Assembly (NCBI GenBank): GCA_017642895.1
Contig: JAEPON010000014.1
Coordinates: 49,131 to 113,130 of the forward strand
Origin: Roseitalea sp.
GTDB taxonomy: Bacteria > Pseudomonadota > Alphaproteobacteria > Rhizobiales > Rhizobiaceae
Length of the DNA: 64,000 nucleotides
Reading direction: 5' to 3'
The notes under the pieces were generated by a model that saw only the letters and a program-made list of their open reading frames with translations, searched no databases and was not told the origin of the DNA. The stretch's first letter is position 1; each line of letters starts with the position of its first letter. Position numbers and translations under genes: made by a program. Of this stretch, positions 50,065-58,675 are shown one piece after another.

Positions 50065-51027
50065 ATGGCAGAAACGGTTACCGGTCATGTCTTCAAGCCG
50101 GCCGATCTGAAGATCGGACAAAGAGAACCCGGCATCAGCGCCTTCATGCGCATCCGCAACGGCGCCGCCTTCCTTGAAGCGACGATCCGTTCCCACATCG
50201 CCCATTTCGACGAGATCGTTGCCGTTCACAATCGGTGCACGGACGCCACGCCCGACATTCTGGCGCGGCTTGCCGGTGAGTTTGGCGGGAAACTGCGCGT
50301 TGTCCACTATGCGGACCCGGTGCATCCGCCGGGCAGCGACGGGCACGCCAACACCGCGCCCGACGACCCGGCCAGCATGGTCAACTATTCCAACGTTGCC
50401 ATGGCCCGGACACGGTTCCGCACGGTGACCAAGCTGGACGACGATCATCTGGCGCTCGATGCCGACCTTGCCGGTACCGTCGCCATGCTGCGGCAAAAGA
50501 GCGGAGCCGGCGACACGCTGTTCGGCTTTTCGGGGCTCAATCTTTGGCGCGGCGTCGATCAGAACGGACCGCTGTCGGTGATGGCTGCCGATCCTGTGTC
50601 CGGCGGTGGCGATATCGGCTTTTTCGACGTGCGCGAGGATCGCATCTTCACCCATGACACGCGGTTCGAGCGGACGCCGCGCGCAGGGCTGAAACGGCGC
50701 TTTTGCGGCTATCTCTACTGGCATCTGAAATATCTCAAACCGGGCCTTGGCTTTGCCAATTACGATCTTGAGGCCAATCCCGGCAGCCGTTTCGGACGCA
50801 AGCGGCAAAAGGTGCGCCAAAGCGGTGCGATCACATCGCTCGATGAACTGGCACGGACGATCGCGCCGTCACCGGGCCGGCGGATCGCCGGTATGGTCGA
50901 TGACAAGCGCCGGTTTGTGGTGGCGCGCGATGCGGCGCTGGGCTCGCGCTTTGCCGGCCAGGATGTGGCGGAGGCCGTGCGCGCCAGCATCCGGCCCGAT
51001 CTGGCCGCCACGATATTGGCGCAGTGA
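50065..51027 (+). CDS. Glycosyltransferase family 2-like protein
   Basis: A 320-residue protein with a GT-A-like N-terminal domain (ISAFMRIRNGAAFLEATIRSHIAHFDEIVAVHNRCTD) and an acidic KLDDDHLALD motif near residue 129 that probably binds a metal-nucleotide sugar. No transmembrane helix is apparent. Acceptor and donor are unknown, and a surface polysaccharide role is the usual guess. It lies between greA and trxB on the same strand. Confidence 0.75.
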   Translation: MAETVTGHVFKPADLKIGQREPGISAFMRIRNGAAFLEATIRSHIAHFDEIVAVHNRCTDATPDILARLAGEFGGKLRVVHYADPVHPPGSDGHANTAPDDPASMVNYSNVAMARTRFRTVTKLDDDHLALDADLAGTVAMLRQKSGAGDTLFGFSGLNLWRGVDQNGPLSVMAADPVSGGGDIGFFDVREDRIFTHDTRFERTPRAGLKRRFCGYLYWHLKYLKPGLGFANYDLEANPGSRFGRKRQKVRQSGAITSLDELARTIAPSPGRRIAGMVDDKRRFVVARDAALGSRFAGQDVAEAVRASIRPDLAATILAQ

Positions 51028-51198
51028 CCCTTTCGACGCTCGGGCATGTGTTTTCGCCATTCGGGTGCGGCGCAGACATGTTTCCTGTCAAAAGCGGTGC
51101 CGATGGTGATCGCACCGCTTGCGGAAGCGCCAGGTGGAAACCTATCTTGCAGCCAACCGACCTTCATCTGCGTTGCCTGCGGGCACGGCGAGGACATC

Positions 51199-52176
51199 AT
51201 GACCGAGACCATCCATTCACCCGTGCTGATCATCGGTTCGGGACCGGCCGGCTACACCGCCGCCATCTATGCAGCGCGGGCCATGCTCAAGCCCGTCATG
51301 GTCGCCGGCCTGCAGCAAGGCGGCCAGTTGATGATTACCAGCGAAGTCGAAAATTATCCGGGCTATGCCGAGGCCGTCGAAGGGCCATGGATGATGGAAC
51401 AGATGCGGCTTCAGGCCGAACATGTCGGCGCCGACATCCGCCATGACGTGATCACCGAAGTGGACCTTGATGCGCGACCGTTCCGGGCGGTCGGCGACAG
51501 CGGCACGATCTATACGGGCGACGCGCTGGTCATCGCCACCGGCGCGCAGGCCAAATGGCTCGGCATCGAAAGCGAGCAGACCTATATGGGCTATGGCGTT
51601 TCGGCCTGCGCCACCTGCGACGGCTTCTTCTTCCGCCAAAAGGACGTGGTGGTCGTCGGCGGCGGCAACACGGCGGTCGAGGAAGCGCTTTACCTCTCCA
51701 ACCTTGCCAAGACGGTGACACTGGTGCACCGGCGCGACGAACTACGCGCCGAGAAGATCATGCAGGACCGCCTGTTCAAGAAGGACAATATCAAGATCGT
51801 CTGGGACAATACGCTCGAGGAGATTGTCGGCGAAAAGTCCAACCCGGCGCTGCCGGCGGCGGTCACCGGCGTAAGGCTCAAGAATGTGCACACCGGCGCC
51901 ATCACCGACCATGCGGCCGAAGGCGTCTTCATTGCGATCGGCCATGCGCCGGCGGTGGAACTGTTCGAAGGCAAGCTCAAGCAGAAGCAGAACGGCTATC
52001 TGTGGACGGCGCCCGATTCGACGGCGACGTCGATGCCGGGCGTTTTCGCGGCGGGCGATGTCACCGACGACATTTACCGCCAGGCGGTGACCGCTGCGGG
52101 GCTTGGCTGCATGGCGGCGCTGGAAGCGGAGAAATATCTCGCCGCGCTCGAAGCGCAGATGGAAGCGGCCGAATAG
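51199..52176 (+). CDS. trxB: Thioredoxin-disulfide reductase
   Basis: The protein has 325 residues from the ATG at 51199. The open frame extends 51 codons further upstream without family-like sequence. The FAD motif GSGPAGYTAAIYAARA is at residues 13-28, the redox-active CATC at 137-140, the NADPH motif VVGGGNTAVEEA near 152 and GVFAAGDVTDDIYRQAVTAAGLGCMAA near the end. It reduces thioredoxin with NADPH. It is followed by an LsrB/VtlR-like LysR gene, a conserved Rhizobiales pair. Confidence 0.97.
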   Translation: MTETIHSPVLIIGSGPAGYTAAIYAARAMLKPVMVAGLQQGGQLMITSEVENYPGYAEAVEGPWMMEQMRLQAEHVGADIRHDVITEVDLDARPFRAVGDSGTIYTGDALVIATGAQAKWLGIESEQTYMGYGVSACATCDGFFFRQKDVVVVGGGNTAVEEALYLSNLAKTVTLVHRRDELRAEKIMQDRLFKKDNIKIVWDNTLEEIVGEKSNPALPAAVTGVRLKNVHTGAITDHAAEGVFIAIGHAPAVELFEGKLKQKQNGYLWTAPDSTATSMPGVFAAGDVTDDIYRQAVTAAGLGCMAALEAEKYLAALEAQMEAAE

Positions 52177-52238
52177 GCGCCGCCATCGCATATCGGTGAC
52201 ATGTCCGCACAGGGTTGCGGCGAAGGGAAAGACCGGCC

Positions 52239-53135
52239 ATGCCGCTCGACTGGGACAAATTGCGCGTCTTTCACGCCGCCGCGCAGGCCGGTTCGTTCAC
52301 CCAGGCCGGCGAAAAGCTGCATATATCGCAGTCGGCGGTCAGCCGGCAGGTCTCGGCGCTTGAAAGCGATATCGGCGCGCCGCTGTTCAACCGGCATGCG
52401 CGCGGGCTGGTGCTGACCGAGCAGGGCGAACTCCTGTTCCGCACCGCCCATGACGTCTTCCTGCAGCTTGAGAACGTCAAGGCGCGGCTGGTCGACACCA
52501 CCGACAAGCCGACCGGCACGCTGCGCATCACGACCACTGTGGGGCTCGGTTCCGGCTGGCTGACCTACAGGGTACAGGAGTTCCTCGAGCTTTATCCCGA
52601 CATCAAGGTCCAACTGCTGCTTTCGAACGAGGAACTGGATCTCAATCTGCGCCAGGCCGATTGCGCGATCCGGCTGCGCCAGCCGCAGCAACCGGACCTG
52701 ATCCAGCGCCGGCTGTTCACCGTGCATTTCCACGTCTACGCCTCGCCGGGCTATGTGGCCCGGTTCGGCACGCCGACCAGTGTCGCCGATCTCGACGCAC
52801 ACCGGATCATCGCCTTCGGCGAACCGGCGCCCGACTATCTGCAGGAACTCAATTCGCTGCTGGCGCTGGGCCGCGAGGACGACGAACCGCGCCGGGCCGT
52901 GCTGGAGATCAACTCGATCATGTCGATCAAGCGGGCGGTGCAGCGCGGCGTCGGCATCGCCATGCTGCCCGACTACGCGGTCGAGCGCGACACGGGACTG
53001 GTGCGCGTCGTCGAGGGCGTCGCCCTGCCCTCGTTCGACACCTATTTCGCCTATGCCGAATCGATGCGTTCGTCCGCCAAGCTGCAGGCGTTTCGCGATT
53101 TCCTGTTCGCCAAGGCGCGCGGCTGGGAGTTCTAG
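52239..53135 (+). CDS. lsrB: LysR-family regulator, LsrB/VtlR-like
   Basis: A 298-residue LysR-type regulator from the ATG at 52239, with GAAGGGA upstream. The N-terminal helix-turn-helix is LRVFHAAAQAGSFTQAGEKLHISQSAVSRQVSALE (residues 8-42, quoted in two parts of the helix region), followed by a substrate-binding domain. Position directly after trxB and before an anti-Shine-Dalgarno small RNA matches LsrB of Sinorhizobium meliloti and VtlR of Brucella, which act in oxidative stress, envelope functions and small-RNA control. The orthology is inferred from synteny and not proven. It probably controls the RNA encoded downstream. Confidence 0.85.
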   Translation: MPLDWDKLRVFHAAAQAGSFTQAGEKLHISQSAVSRQVSALESDIGAPLFNRHARGLVLTEQGELLFRTAHDVFLQLENVKARLVDTTDKPTGTLRITTTVGLGSGWLTYRVQEFLELYPDIKVQLLLSNEELDLNLRQADCAIRLRQPQQPDLIQRRLFTVHFHVYASPGYVARFGTPTSVADLDAHRIIAFGEPAPDYLQELNSLLALGREDDEPRRAVLEINSIMSIKRAVQRGVGIAMLPDYAVERDTGLVRVVEGVALPSFDTYFAYAESMRSSAKLQAFRDFLFAKARGWEF

Positions 53136-53287
53136 CTGCGGATTGAACCGGGCGGAGCACGCCCGTGCACCGCACACAATGCGGCCATGCCGGCGACGAT
53201 GCTGCCCGTTTTCCGGGCGATATTTTCGCGTTATTGGTGAAAAAGACGGCGGCAAACGTTTGTTTGCTACCGATTGCCGCATGAGCC

Positions 53288-53322
53288 ATGCATAATTGCA
53301 TATGTGCGATGCACAAAATGCA
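53288..53322. promoter_or_regulatory. ATGCA/TGCAT cluster upstream of the small RNA, candidate LysR-type operator
   Basis: Four copies of the pentamer ATGCA or its complement occur within 35 bases, at 53288, 53297, 53309 and 53318. The first two form the inverted repeat ATGCA-N4-TGCAT, in an AT-rich stretch unlike the surroundings. The cluster ends just upstream of the predicted small RNA and 150 bases after the LysR gene. A LysR regulator site is plausible. No confident -35/-10 pair was found, the best being TTGCAT at 53296 with TGCAAT at 53319 (17-base spacer). Confidence 0.4.
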
Positions 53323-53330
53323 ATTGAAAC

Positions 53331-53481
53331 CATCGTTGTCGAGGACCATATTCACATCATCAGGAACGCAATCACCTCCTCCCGATTGCTACCTGGATGT
53401 GTTTTGCAGGGGCACCTCCTCCCGCCTCTGCAACTCTCATTGAGCCGGGCCGCTACCTCCTCCCAGCGGTCCGGCTTTTTT
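53331..53481 (+). ncRNA. AbcR/cuckoo-like small RNA with three anti-Shine-Dalgarno hairpin loops
   Basis: Three successive hairpins each present exactly the same 10-base loop, ACCTCCTCCC. Hairpin 1 has a 6-base-pair stem (53368-53373 with 53384-53389). Hairpin 2 has 8 base pairs with one G-U (53406-53413 with 53424-53431). Hairpin 3 has 11 base pairs with one G-U (53444-53454 with 53465-53475) and is followed by six Ts, forming an intrinsic terminator. The loop is complementary to Shine-Dalgarno sequences, as in the AbcR (alpha-r15) and CcsR/cuckoo RNA families of alphaproteobacteria. The position after the trxB-lsrB pair is that of the AbcR RNAs of Sinorhizobium. The 5' end is estimated, and the strand is set by the terminator. 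The rest of the 404-base gap (53136-53539) holds no gene. Confidence 0.85.
53444..53481 (+). terminator. Intrinsic terminator of the small RNA
   Basis: An 11-base-pair GC-rich stem (53444-53454 with 53465-53475, one G-U pair) closes the loop ACCTCCTCCC and is followed directly by TTTTTT (53476-53481) and a further GTTTTT. This is the clearest Rho-independent terminator in the window. Its loop doubles as the third anti-Shine-Dalgarno element of the RNA. Confidence 0.9.
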
Positions 53482-53539
53482 GTTTTTGTGGACCGCACTT
53501 GCCAAGGGCAGAATGCGCGCTCCGCCCTTGTCTTTCTTG

Positions 53540-55189
53540 CTACCTGGTCAGCCTTTTATACGTCACCCGTTTCGGGTTGACGCTTTCCGGGCCAAGGCGC
53601 CGGATCTTGTCGGCTTCATAGTCCTCGAAATTGCCCTCGAACCATTCGACATGGCTGTCGCCCTCGAACGACAATATGTGCGTGGCAAGGCGGTCGAGGA
53701 ACATGCGGTCGTGGCTGATCACCACGGCGCAGCCGGCGAAGTTTTCGAGCGCCTCTTCGAGTGCGGCCAGCGTCTCGGTGTCCAGATCGTTGGTCGGCTC
53801 GTCGAGCAGCAGCACATTGCCGCCTTCCTTGAGCATCTTGGCCAGATGGACGCGGTTGCGCTGACCGCCCGACAGCGTGCCGACCTTTTGCTGCTGGTCG
53901 CCGCCCTTGAAGTTGAAGGCGCCGCAATAGGCGCGGCTGTTCACCTCGTGCGGGCCGAGCTTGATGATGTCGTTGCCGCCGGAAATCTCCTCCCACACCG
54001 TCTTGTCGGGTTCGAGCGCGTCGCGGCTCTGGTCGACATAGGAGAGATTCACCGTGTCGCCGATGGTGATCTCGCCATCGTCGGGCTTCTCCTGTTCGGT
54101 GATCATGCGAAAGAGTGTCGATTTGCCCGCGCCGTTCGGCCCGATCACGCCGACAATGCCGCCCGGCGGCAGCTTGAAGTCGAGATCGTCGATCAAGAGC
54201 CGATCGTCATAGCCCTTGGTAAGATCGTCGGCCTCGATCACCGTGTTGCCGAGGCGCTGACCGGCCGGGATGATGATCTGCGCGTCTCCGGGTCGGCGGT
54301 CATTGGCGCTCTTGACCAGTTCGTCATAGGCCTTGATGCGGGCCTTGGACTTGGCCTGCCGCGCCTTGGGGGACGCGTTGATCCATTCGGCCTCGCGGGC
54401 CAGCGCCTTCTGGCGCGAGGCTTCCTCGCGGCCTTCCTGCGCCATGCGCTTGGCCTTGGCTTCCAGATAGGCGGTGTAATTGCCCTCATAGGGGATGCCT
54501 CGGCCGCGATCGAGTTCAAGGATCCAGCCGGTCACATTGTCGAGGAAGTAGCGGTCGTGGGTGATCATCAGGACCGAGCCGGGATATTCGCGCAGATGCT
54601 TTTCGAGCCAGGCGATGGTTTCGGCATCGAGATGGTTGGTCGGCTCGTCGAGCAGCAGAAGATCGGGCTGGCGCAGCAGCAACTGGCAGAGCGCAACGCG
54701 GCGCTTTTCGCCACCGGACAGATGGTCCACGGCGCTATCGCCGGGCGGGCAGCGCAGCGCATCCATCGCCATTTCGACCTGCGAATCGAGATCCCACAGG
54801 TTCTGACTGTCGATGACGTCCTGGAGTTTGGCGCCTTCCTCGGCGGTCTCGTCGGAATAGTTCATCATCAGTTCGTTGTAGCGGTCGAGGATCGCCTTCT
54901 TGTCGGCGACACCCTCCATGACGTTTTCCATCACGGTCTTGCTCTCATCGAGCTGTGGCTCCTGGGGCAGGTAGCCGCGCGTTGCGCCCTCGGCCAGCCA
55001 GGCTTCGCCGGTGAATTCGGTGTCGAGCCCGGCCATGATGCGCAGCACGGTCGACTTGCCGGCGCCGTTCGGGCCCAGAATGCCGATCTTGGCGTCCGGG
55101 TAGAAGGACAGGTGGATGTTTTCGAGCACCTTCTTGGAGCCGTAGGCCTTGTTGAGGCCGGACATGTGATAGATGAACTGGCGTGCCAC
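53540..55189 (-). CDS. ettA: Energy-dependent translational throttle protein EttA (ABC-F ATPase)
   Basis: A 549-residue soluble ABC-F protein with two complete ATPase domains. The first has GPNGAGKST near residue 39, [32 protein letters not shown] and HDRYFLDNV. The second has GPNGAGKST near 355, [15 protein letters not shown] and [15 protein letters not shown]. The arm insertion between them ([17 protein letters not shown]) fits EttA. It binds the ribosome E site and gates elongation according to ATP level. It is convergent with the small RNA. Confidence 0.95.
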   Translation of the reverse strand: MARQFIYHMSGLNKAYGSKKVLENIHLSFYPDAKIGILGPNGAGKSTVLRIMAGLDTEFTGEAWLAEGATRGYLPQEPQLDESKTVMENVMEGVADKKAILDRYNELMMNYSDETAEEGAKLQDVIDSQNLWDLDSQVEMAMDALRCPPGDSAVDHLSGGEKRRVALCQLLLRQPDLLLLDEPTNHLDAETIAWLEKHLREYPGSVLMITHDRYFLDNVTGWILELDRGRGIPYEGNYTAYLEAKAKRMAQEGREEASRQKALAREAEWINASPKARQAKSKARIKAYDELVKSANDRRPGDAQIIIPAGQRLGNTVIEADDLTKGYDDRLLIDDLDFKLPPGGIVGVIGPNGAGKSTLFRMITEQEKPDDGEITIGDTVNLSYVDQSRDALEPDKTVWEEISGGNDIIKLGPHEVNSRAYCGAFNFKGGDQQQKVGTLSGGQRNRVHLAKMLKEGGNVLLLDEPTNDLDTETLAALEEALENFAGCAVVISHDRMFLDRLATHILSFEGDSHVEWFEGNFEDYEADKIRRLGPESVNPKRVTYKRLTR

Positions 55190-55274
55190 GCGCGCGCTCC
55201 CGTCTGATGATGGGTGGAATTTGCGGTTCCTTAGGCGAAACCGCCATCAAGGGCAATCGGCGCGCGGGCCGGTC

Positions 55275-56954
55275 TTATTGTCCTTCGTTTCGGACGATGC
55301 GGAACGCCTGCCGCCCGGCATAGGCGGCCTCGGGCAGATAGATCGTCATTGCGTCATAGCGCGGATGTTCGGCCAGTTCGGCGGCCGAAACGGGTTCGAG
55401 CGACCAGCGCTCGGCGACGAAGGTGCCCGGCATGGCGGCCTGCGACAGCATCTGGACAAACCCCAGATCGAAGACGATGGCGCCTTCAAGGTCGACCGAG
55501 CGCAATTCCGCGCCGTCGAAGCTGCTGTCGATGATGATGGCATCGCGGAATTCGGCGGCGTTCAGTCCCGCGCCGGTGAAGTCAGCGCGCGCCACCACCG
55601 AACCTGAAAAGGACGGCGCGATCGCCTGGATGCGCCGGAACGCGGTCTCGATGACGATCGCGTCGGTGAACATGGCGCCGGTCATGAAGGTCGGTATCAG
55701 GTCGACACCCTCGCCCGAAAAGGGCGGCTCCACATCGGCGGCCTCGATGCTGGAAAAGTCCGAACCGCGCACAACCGCCTTGTCGAACACCGCATGTTCA
55801 AGCTTGGCGGCGCCGAACCGGCAGGCCACGACGCGCACAAGGGTGAAGTCGGCGAACGACAGGCGTGCATGGCGCATCGACACGCCGGGCATCACCTCGC
55901 GCCTGATCTCGGCGAAGCTGAAATCGGCGCCCACGAAGCTGAGCCGCTCGGTGTCGAGGATCGAGTTGTCGACCAGCATCGACAGGAGATCGCCACGCTC
56001 GGGGCTGAGCGGCGAATCGATCAGTTCGGTGGTCACATTGTTGGCGTCGAAATCGGCCAGCATGTCCGGCGCGATCAGCGCGTCCTGCCGCCGGCTGAGC
56101 GCCTTGATGGTGAGCGAATTGTCATCGAGCGGGTTGGCCTGACGCGGCCGCAAATAAAGATAGGGCCGGGCGACGAGCGTCGCGGCGACGATGCGGCTGC
56201 GTACCGAGGTGGACAAATCGGCCAGGCCGAAAGCGTCGATATCGTTGCCGGCCTCCAGATAGGCCTGCCGCTCGGCGCCGATCAGCGCGCCGATCTCGAT
56301 CACTTCGGGGCCAACCTGGGCGCTGCGCTCAGCCTCGGCCAATTGGGTCTGTGTGTCGGACAAACGCGCCTGCGCGCGCAGCAATTCGGTCTGGTCGTCG
56401 ATGCGGATGTTCTGCTCGGCCAGAAGCGTGGATTGCGCGCGCAGCAGCCGGTTCTGCTCGAACAAGAGCGCCGAGCCGGCAAGCGCCGCAATCGAAGCGA
56501 TCAGACCGGTGATCGAGCCGATCAGCCAGCGCCGCGTCGATACCCAGGCATAGCGCGCCAGCGCGATCTCGGCGAAGGTGCGCGCCGCGTCGGTGGCCGC
56601 ATCGACCTTGCCTTCGGCGGCGCTCTTGGCGACATCGCTGAGCGGGCCGGCAAAGCGGCTCAGCTCGATCTCGCTGCGCCGGAAAAGCCAGCGCCAGATG
56701 CGGTCGCGCAGGGCGAACACGACCGAAAGGATCAGCGCCAGCGCGAACAGGACCGCAAGGATCACCGTGATTACAAGCCGGCCGTAGTCGGCGACCATCG
56801 ACGGCGCGAACATGGCGATGGGGATGCCGCAGACAAAGCCCAGCACGAAGACGACGACGCCGAACGGGAAGCTTCGCCCCGGCAACTGGCGATAGGCCGC
56901 TTCGCCCGCCGGCCCGTCGTCCGGCAAATCCTCGCTGATGTCCGGCTCGGTCAC
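55275..56954 (-). CDS. Pentapeptide-repeat membrane protein
   Basis: A 559-residue protein. Two transmembrane helices lie near residues 29-50 and 60-82, a third near 145-165, then a short coiled coil rich in Gln, Leu and Ala (about 165-215). The C-terminal half has loosely conserved pentapeptide repeats of the A(D/N)LXX type (FVGADFSFAEI, HARLSFADFTLV, GSDFSSIEAADV, ARADFTGAGLNAAEF, SSFDGAELRSVDLEGAIV), expected to form a right-handed beta-helix. Function is unknown. Similar proteins act as membrane scaffolds. It is divergent from the TPR gene. Confidence 0.8.
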   Translation of the reverse strand: MTEPDISEDLPDDGPAGEAAYRQLPGRSFPFGVVVFVLGFVCGIPIAMFAPSMVADYGRLVITVILAVLFALALILSVVFALRDRIWRWLFRRSEIELSRFAGPLSDVAKSAAEGKVDAATDAARTFAEIALARYAWVSTRRWLIGSITGLIASIAALAGSALLFEQNRLLRAQSTLLAEQNIRIDDQTELLRAQARLSDTQTQLAEAERSAQVGPEVIEIGALIGAERQAYLEAGNDIDAFGLADLSTSVRSRIVAATLVARPYLYLRPRQANPLDDNSLTIKALSRRQDALIAPDMLADFDANNVTTELIDSPLSPERGDLLSMLVDNSILDTERLSFVGADFSFAEIRREVMPGVSMRHARLSFADFTLVRVVACRFGAAKLEHAVFDKAVVRGSDFSSIEAADVEPPFSGEGVDLIPTFMTGAMFTDAIVIETAFRRIQAIAPSFSGSVVARADFTGAGLNAAEFRDAIIIDSSFDGAELRSVDLEGAIVFDLGFVQMLSQAAMPGTFVAERWSLEPVSAAELAEHPRYDAMTIYLPEAAYAGRQAFRIVRNEGQ

Positions 56955-57132
56955 CGCCGCATCCCCTTCCCCGCCAGCGCAAAGTGGCCGAAGGAGCCCG
57001 GCCTTGCAACCGCCTAGGCCGGCGCGTGTTACCGGAGCCGATGCCGATCACGATTGCGTGTTTGCCGCTGACAAGGCTGTCGATCTTTCGCATCGATCGC
57101 CTAATTGAGACAGGGACAAGGGGAGTTCGATC

Positions 57133-57681
57133 ATGCACCGCCACCTCATCTCCGCAGTGTTTCTGTCCGCGCTCATGGCCGCGACACCTGCCCTTGCGGT
57201 GGGTGGCAGCGACGACGATGCGTCAAGCGACGCGGTGCGCCAGTGTGCCAACGGCGAAGTCTGGGATCGCGACCAAAGCCGGTGTGTGCCTTCCGATCAA
57301 CAGAGCCTCAACGATGACGCGCTGTTCGAAAACGGCCGGGCGCTCGCCTATCTGGGCCGGTTCGAAGAGGCGGTTACCGTCCTGACCATGATCGAGAACC
57401 GGAACCGGCCGGACGTGCTCAACTATCTGGGCTATTCGACACGCAATGCCGGCGACCTTCAGGCCGGGATTGCCCATTATCGGCACGCCATTGCGCTCGA
57501 CCCGGACTACACGCTGGCCCGCTCCTATATGGGCCAGGCGCTGCTGCTGGATGGCGACCGCGCCGGCGCCATCGCCCAGCTCGACGCCATCGAGACACGT
57601 TGCGGCCGCGATTGCCGCGGCTATGCCGAACTGGCCGAGGCCATTGTCGCGGCGACGGACGACCGGTCCTGGCGCTATTGA
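57133..57681 (+). CDS. Exported TPR-repeat protein
   Basis: A 182-residue protein with a signal peptide (about residues 1-22, ending ALA before VGGSDDD), so periplasmic. A short acidic linker and CANGEVWDRDQSRCV (a possible disulfide loop) come before about three tetratricopeptide repeats (NDDALFENGRALAYLGRFEEAVTVL, PDVLNYLGYSTRNAGDLQAGIAHYRHAI, PDYTLARSYMGQALLLDGDRAGAIAQL). TPRs mediate protein contacts. The partner is unknown. It is followed 56 bases later by the hydrolase gene. Confidence 0.82.
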   Translation: MHRHLISAVFLSALMAATPALAVGGSDDDASSDAVRQCANGEVWDRDQSRCVPSDQQSLNDDALFENGRALAYLGRFEEAVTVLTMIENRNRPDVLNYLGYSTRNAGDLQAGIAHYRHAIALDPDYTLARSYMGQALLLDGDRAGAIAQLDAIETRCGRDCRGYAELAEAIVAATDDRSWRY

Positions 57682-57736
57682 GGCGCGTACATCGTTTCGC
57701 TTGACGGACGCAGCCGCGCCCGTCCAAGTGCGCGCC

Positions 57737-58675
57737 ATGTCGATGCGCTTTGCCGAACAGTCCGAACTGGCTTCGCCCACCGGGGCGACGCTGAACGTCT
57801 ACCACCATCCGTCGGATGGCGATGTGCGTGCCGTGGTTCAGGTCAATCACGGTCTTGCCGAACACGCGGCGCGTTACGCCCGCTTTGCGCATGCCCTGAG
57901 CACGAAGGGCATCGCGGTCTATGCCCATGATCATCGCGGCCACGGGTCAACGACGGCGCCGAATGCGCCGTTCGGCAGCTTTTCCACCGAAGGCGACGGC
58001 GTCGACAAGGTGATGGCCGATGTCGGTGCCGTGCACGCGCGCATTCGCGCCCGCCACCCGTCAATCCCGGTCTTTGCGTTCGGCCATTCGATGGGCGGAT
58101 TGATCACGATGAACTATGCGCTGCGCCGTCCGGACGGACTGGCGGGCGCGGCGGTCTGGAACGCCAATTTTTCCGGCGGGCTGGCGGGCCGGGCGGCGCA
58201 GATGATCCTCAAATGGGAGCGCATGCGGCTGGGCAATGACGTGCCCTCGCGCGCGCTGCCCAAACTCACCTTCGGCCAATGGGCCAAGTCGGTGCCGAAC
58301 CGGCGAACCGATTTCGACTGGCTCAGCGACATCGATGGCGAGGTTGACGCCTATATCGCCGATCCCTCGTGCGGCTGGGACGCATCGGTCGGCATGTGGC
58401 AGGATGTGTTCACCATGATCTTTGCCGGCGCCAAGGTCGGCGATGCGCCGCCAGCGGCACGGGCGCTGCCCTTCCATCTCGTCGGCGGCGGCAAGGACCC
58501 CGCGACCGATGGCGGCAAGGCCGTCACCGCGCAGGCCGAGCGCCTGCGAAAAGCCGGTTTTGAAGACGTGACCGCGACGATCTATCCGGACACCGCCCAC
58601 GAGACGCTGAACAGCAGCATCGCCGACGAGGCAATCGCGGACTTTGCGGGTTGGCTCGATGAGCGCATCGCCTGA
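57737..58675 (+). CDS. Alpha/beta hydrolase, lysophospholipase-like (serine aminopeptidase S33 type)
   Basis: A 312-residue protein from the ATG at 57737 (a second ATG lies two codons later). The nucleophile elbow GHSMGG places Ser118 at the active site. The oxyanion segment VNHGLAEHAARYARFAHAL and YAHDHRGHGST are typical of monoglyceride lipase and lysophospholipase L2-like enzymes. The C-terminal TAHETLN supplies the His. It overlaps the MFS gene by 17 bases, suggesting coupled expression. Confidence 0.88.
   Translation: MSMRFAEQSELASPTGATLNVYHHPSDGDVRAVVQVNHGLAEHAARYARFAHALSTKGIAVYAHDHRGHGSTTAPNAPFGSFSTEGDGVDKVMADVGAVHARIRARHPSIPVFAFGHSMGGLITMNYALRRPDGLAGAAVWNANFSGGLAGRAAQMILKWERMRLGNDVPSRALPKLTFGQWAKSVPNRRTDFDWLSDIDGEVDAYIADPSCGWDASVGMWQDVFTMIFAGAKVGDAPPAARALPFHLVGGGKDPATDGGKAVTAQAERLRKAGFEDVTATIYPDTAHETLNSSIADEAIADFAGWLDERIA

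Noticed and set aside
53241..53280. Possible fourth hairpin (GCGGCAA with TTGCCGC) before the small RNA
   Set aside because: The loop is about 18 bases and carries no anti-Shine-Dalgarno motif. It may end the lsrB transcript but lacks a T-run.
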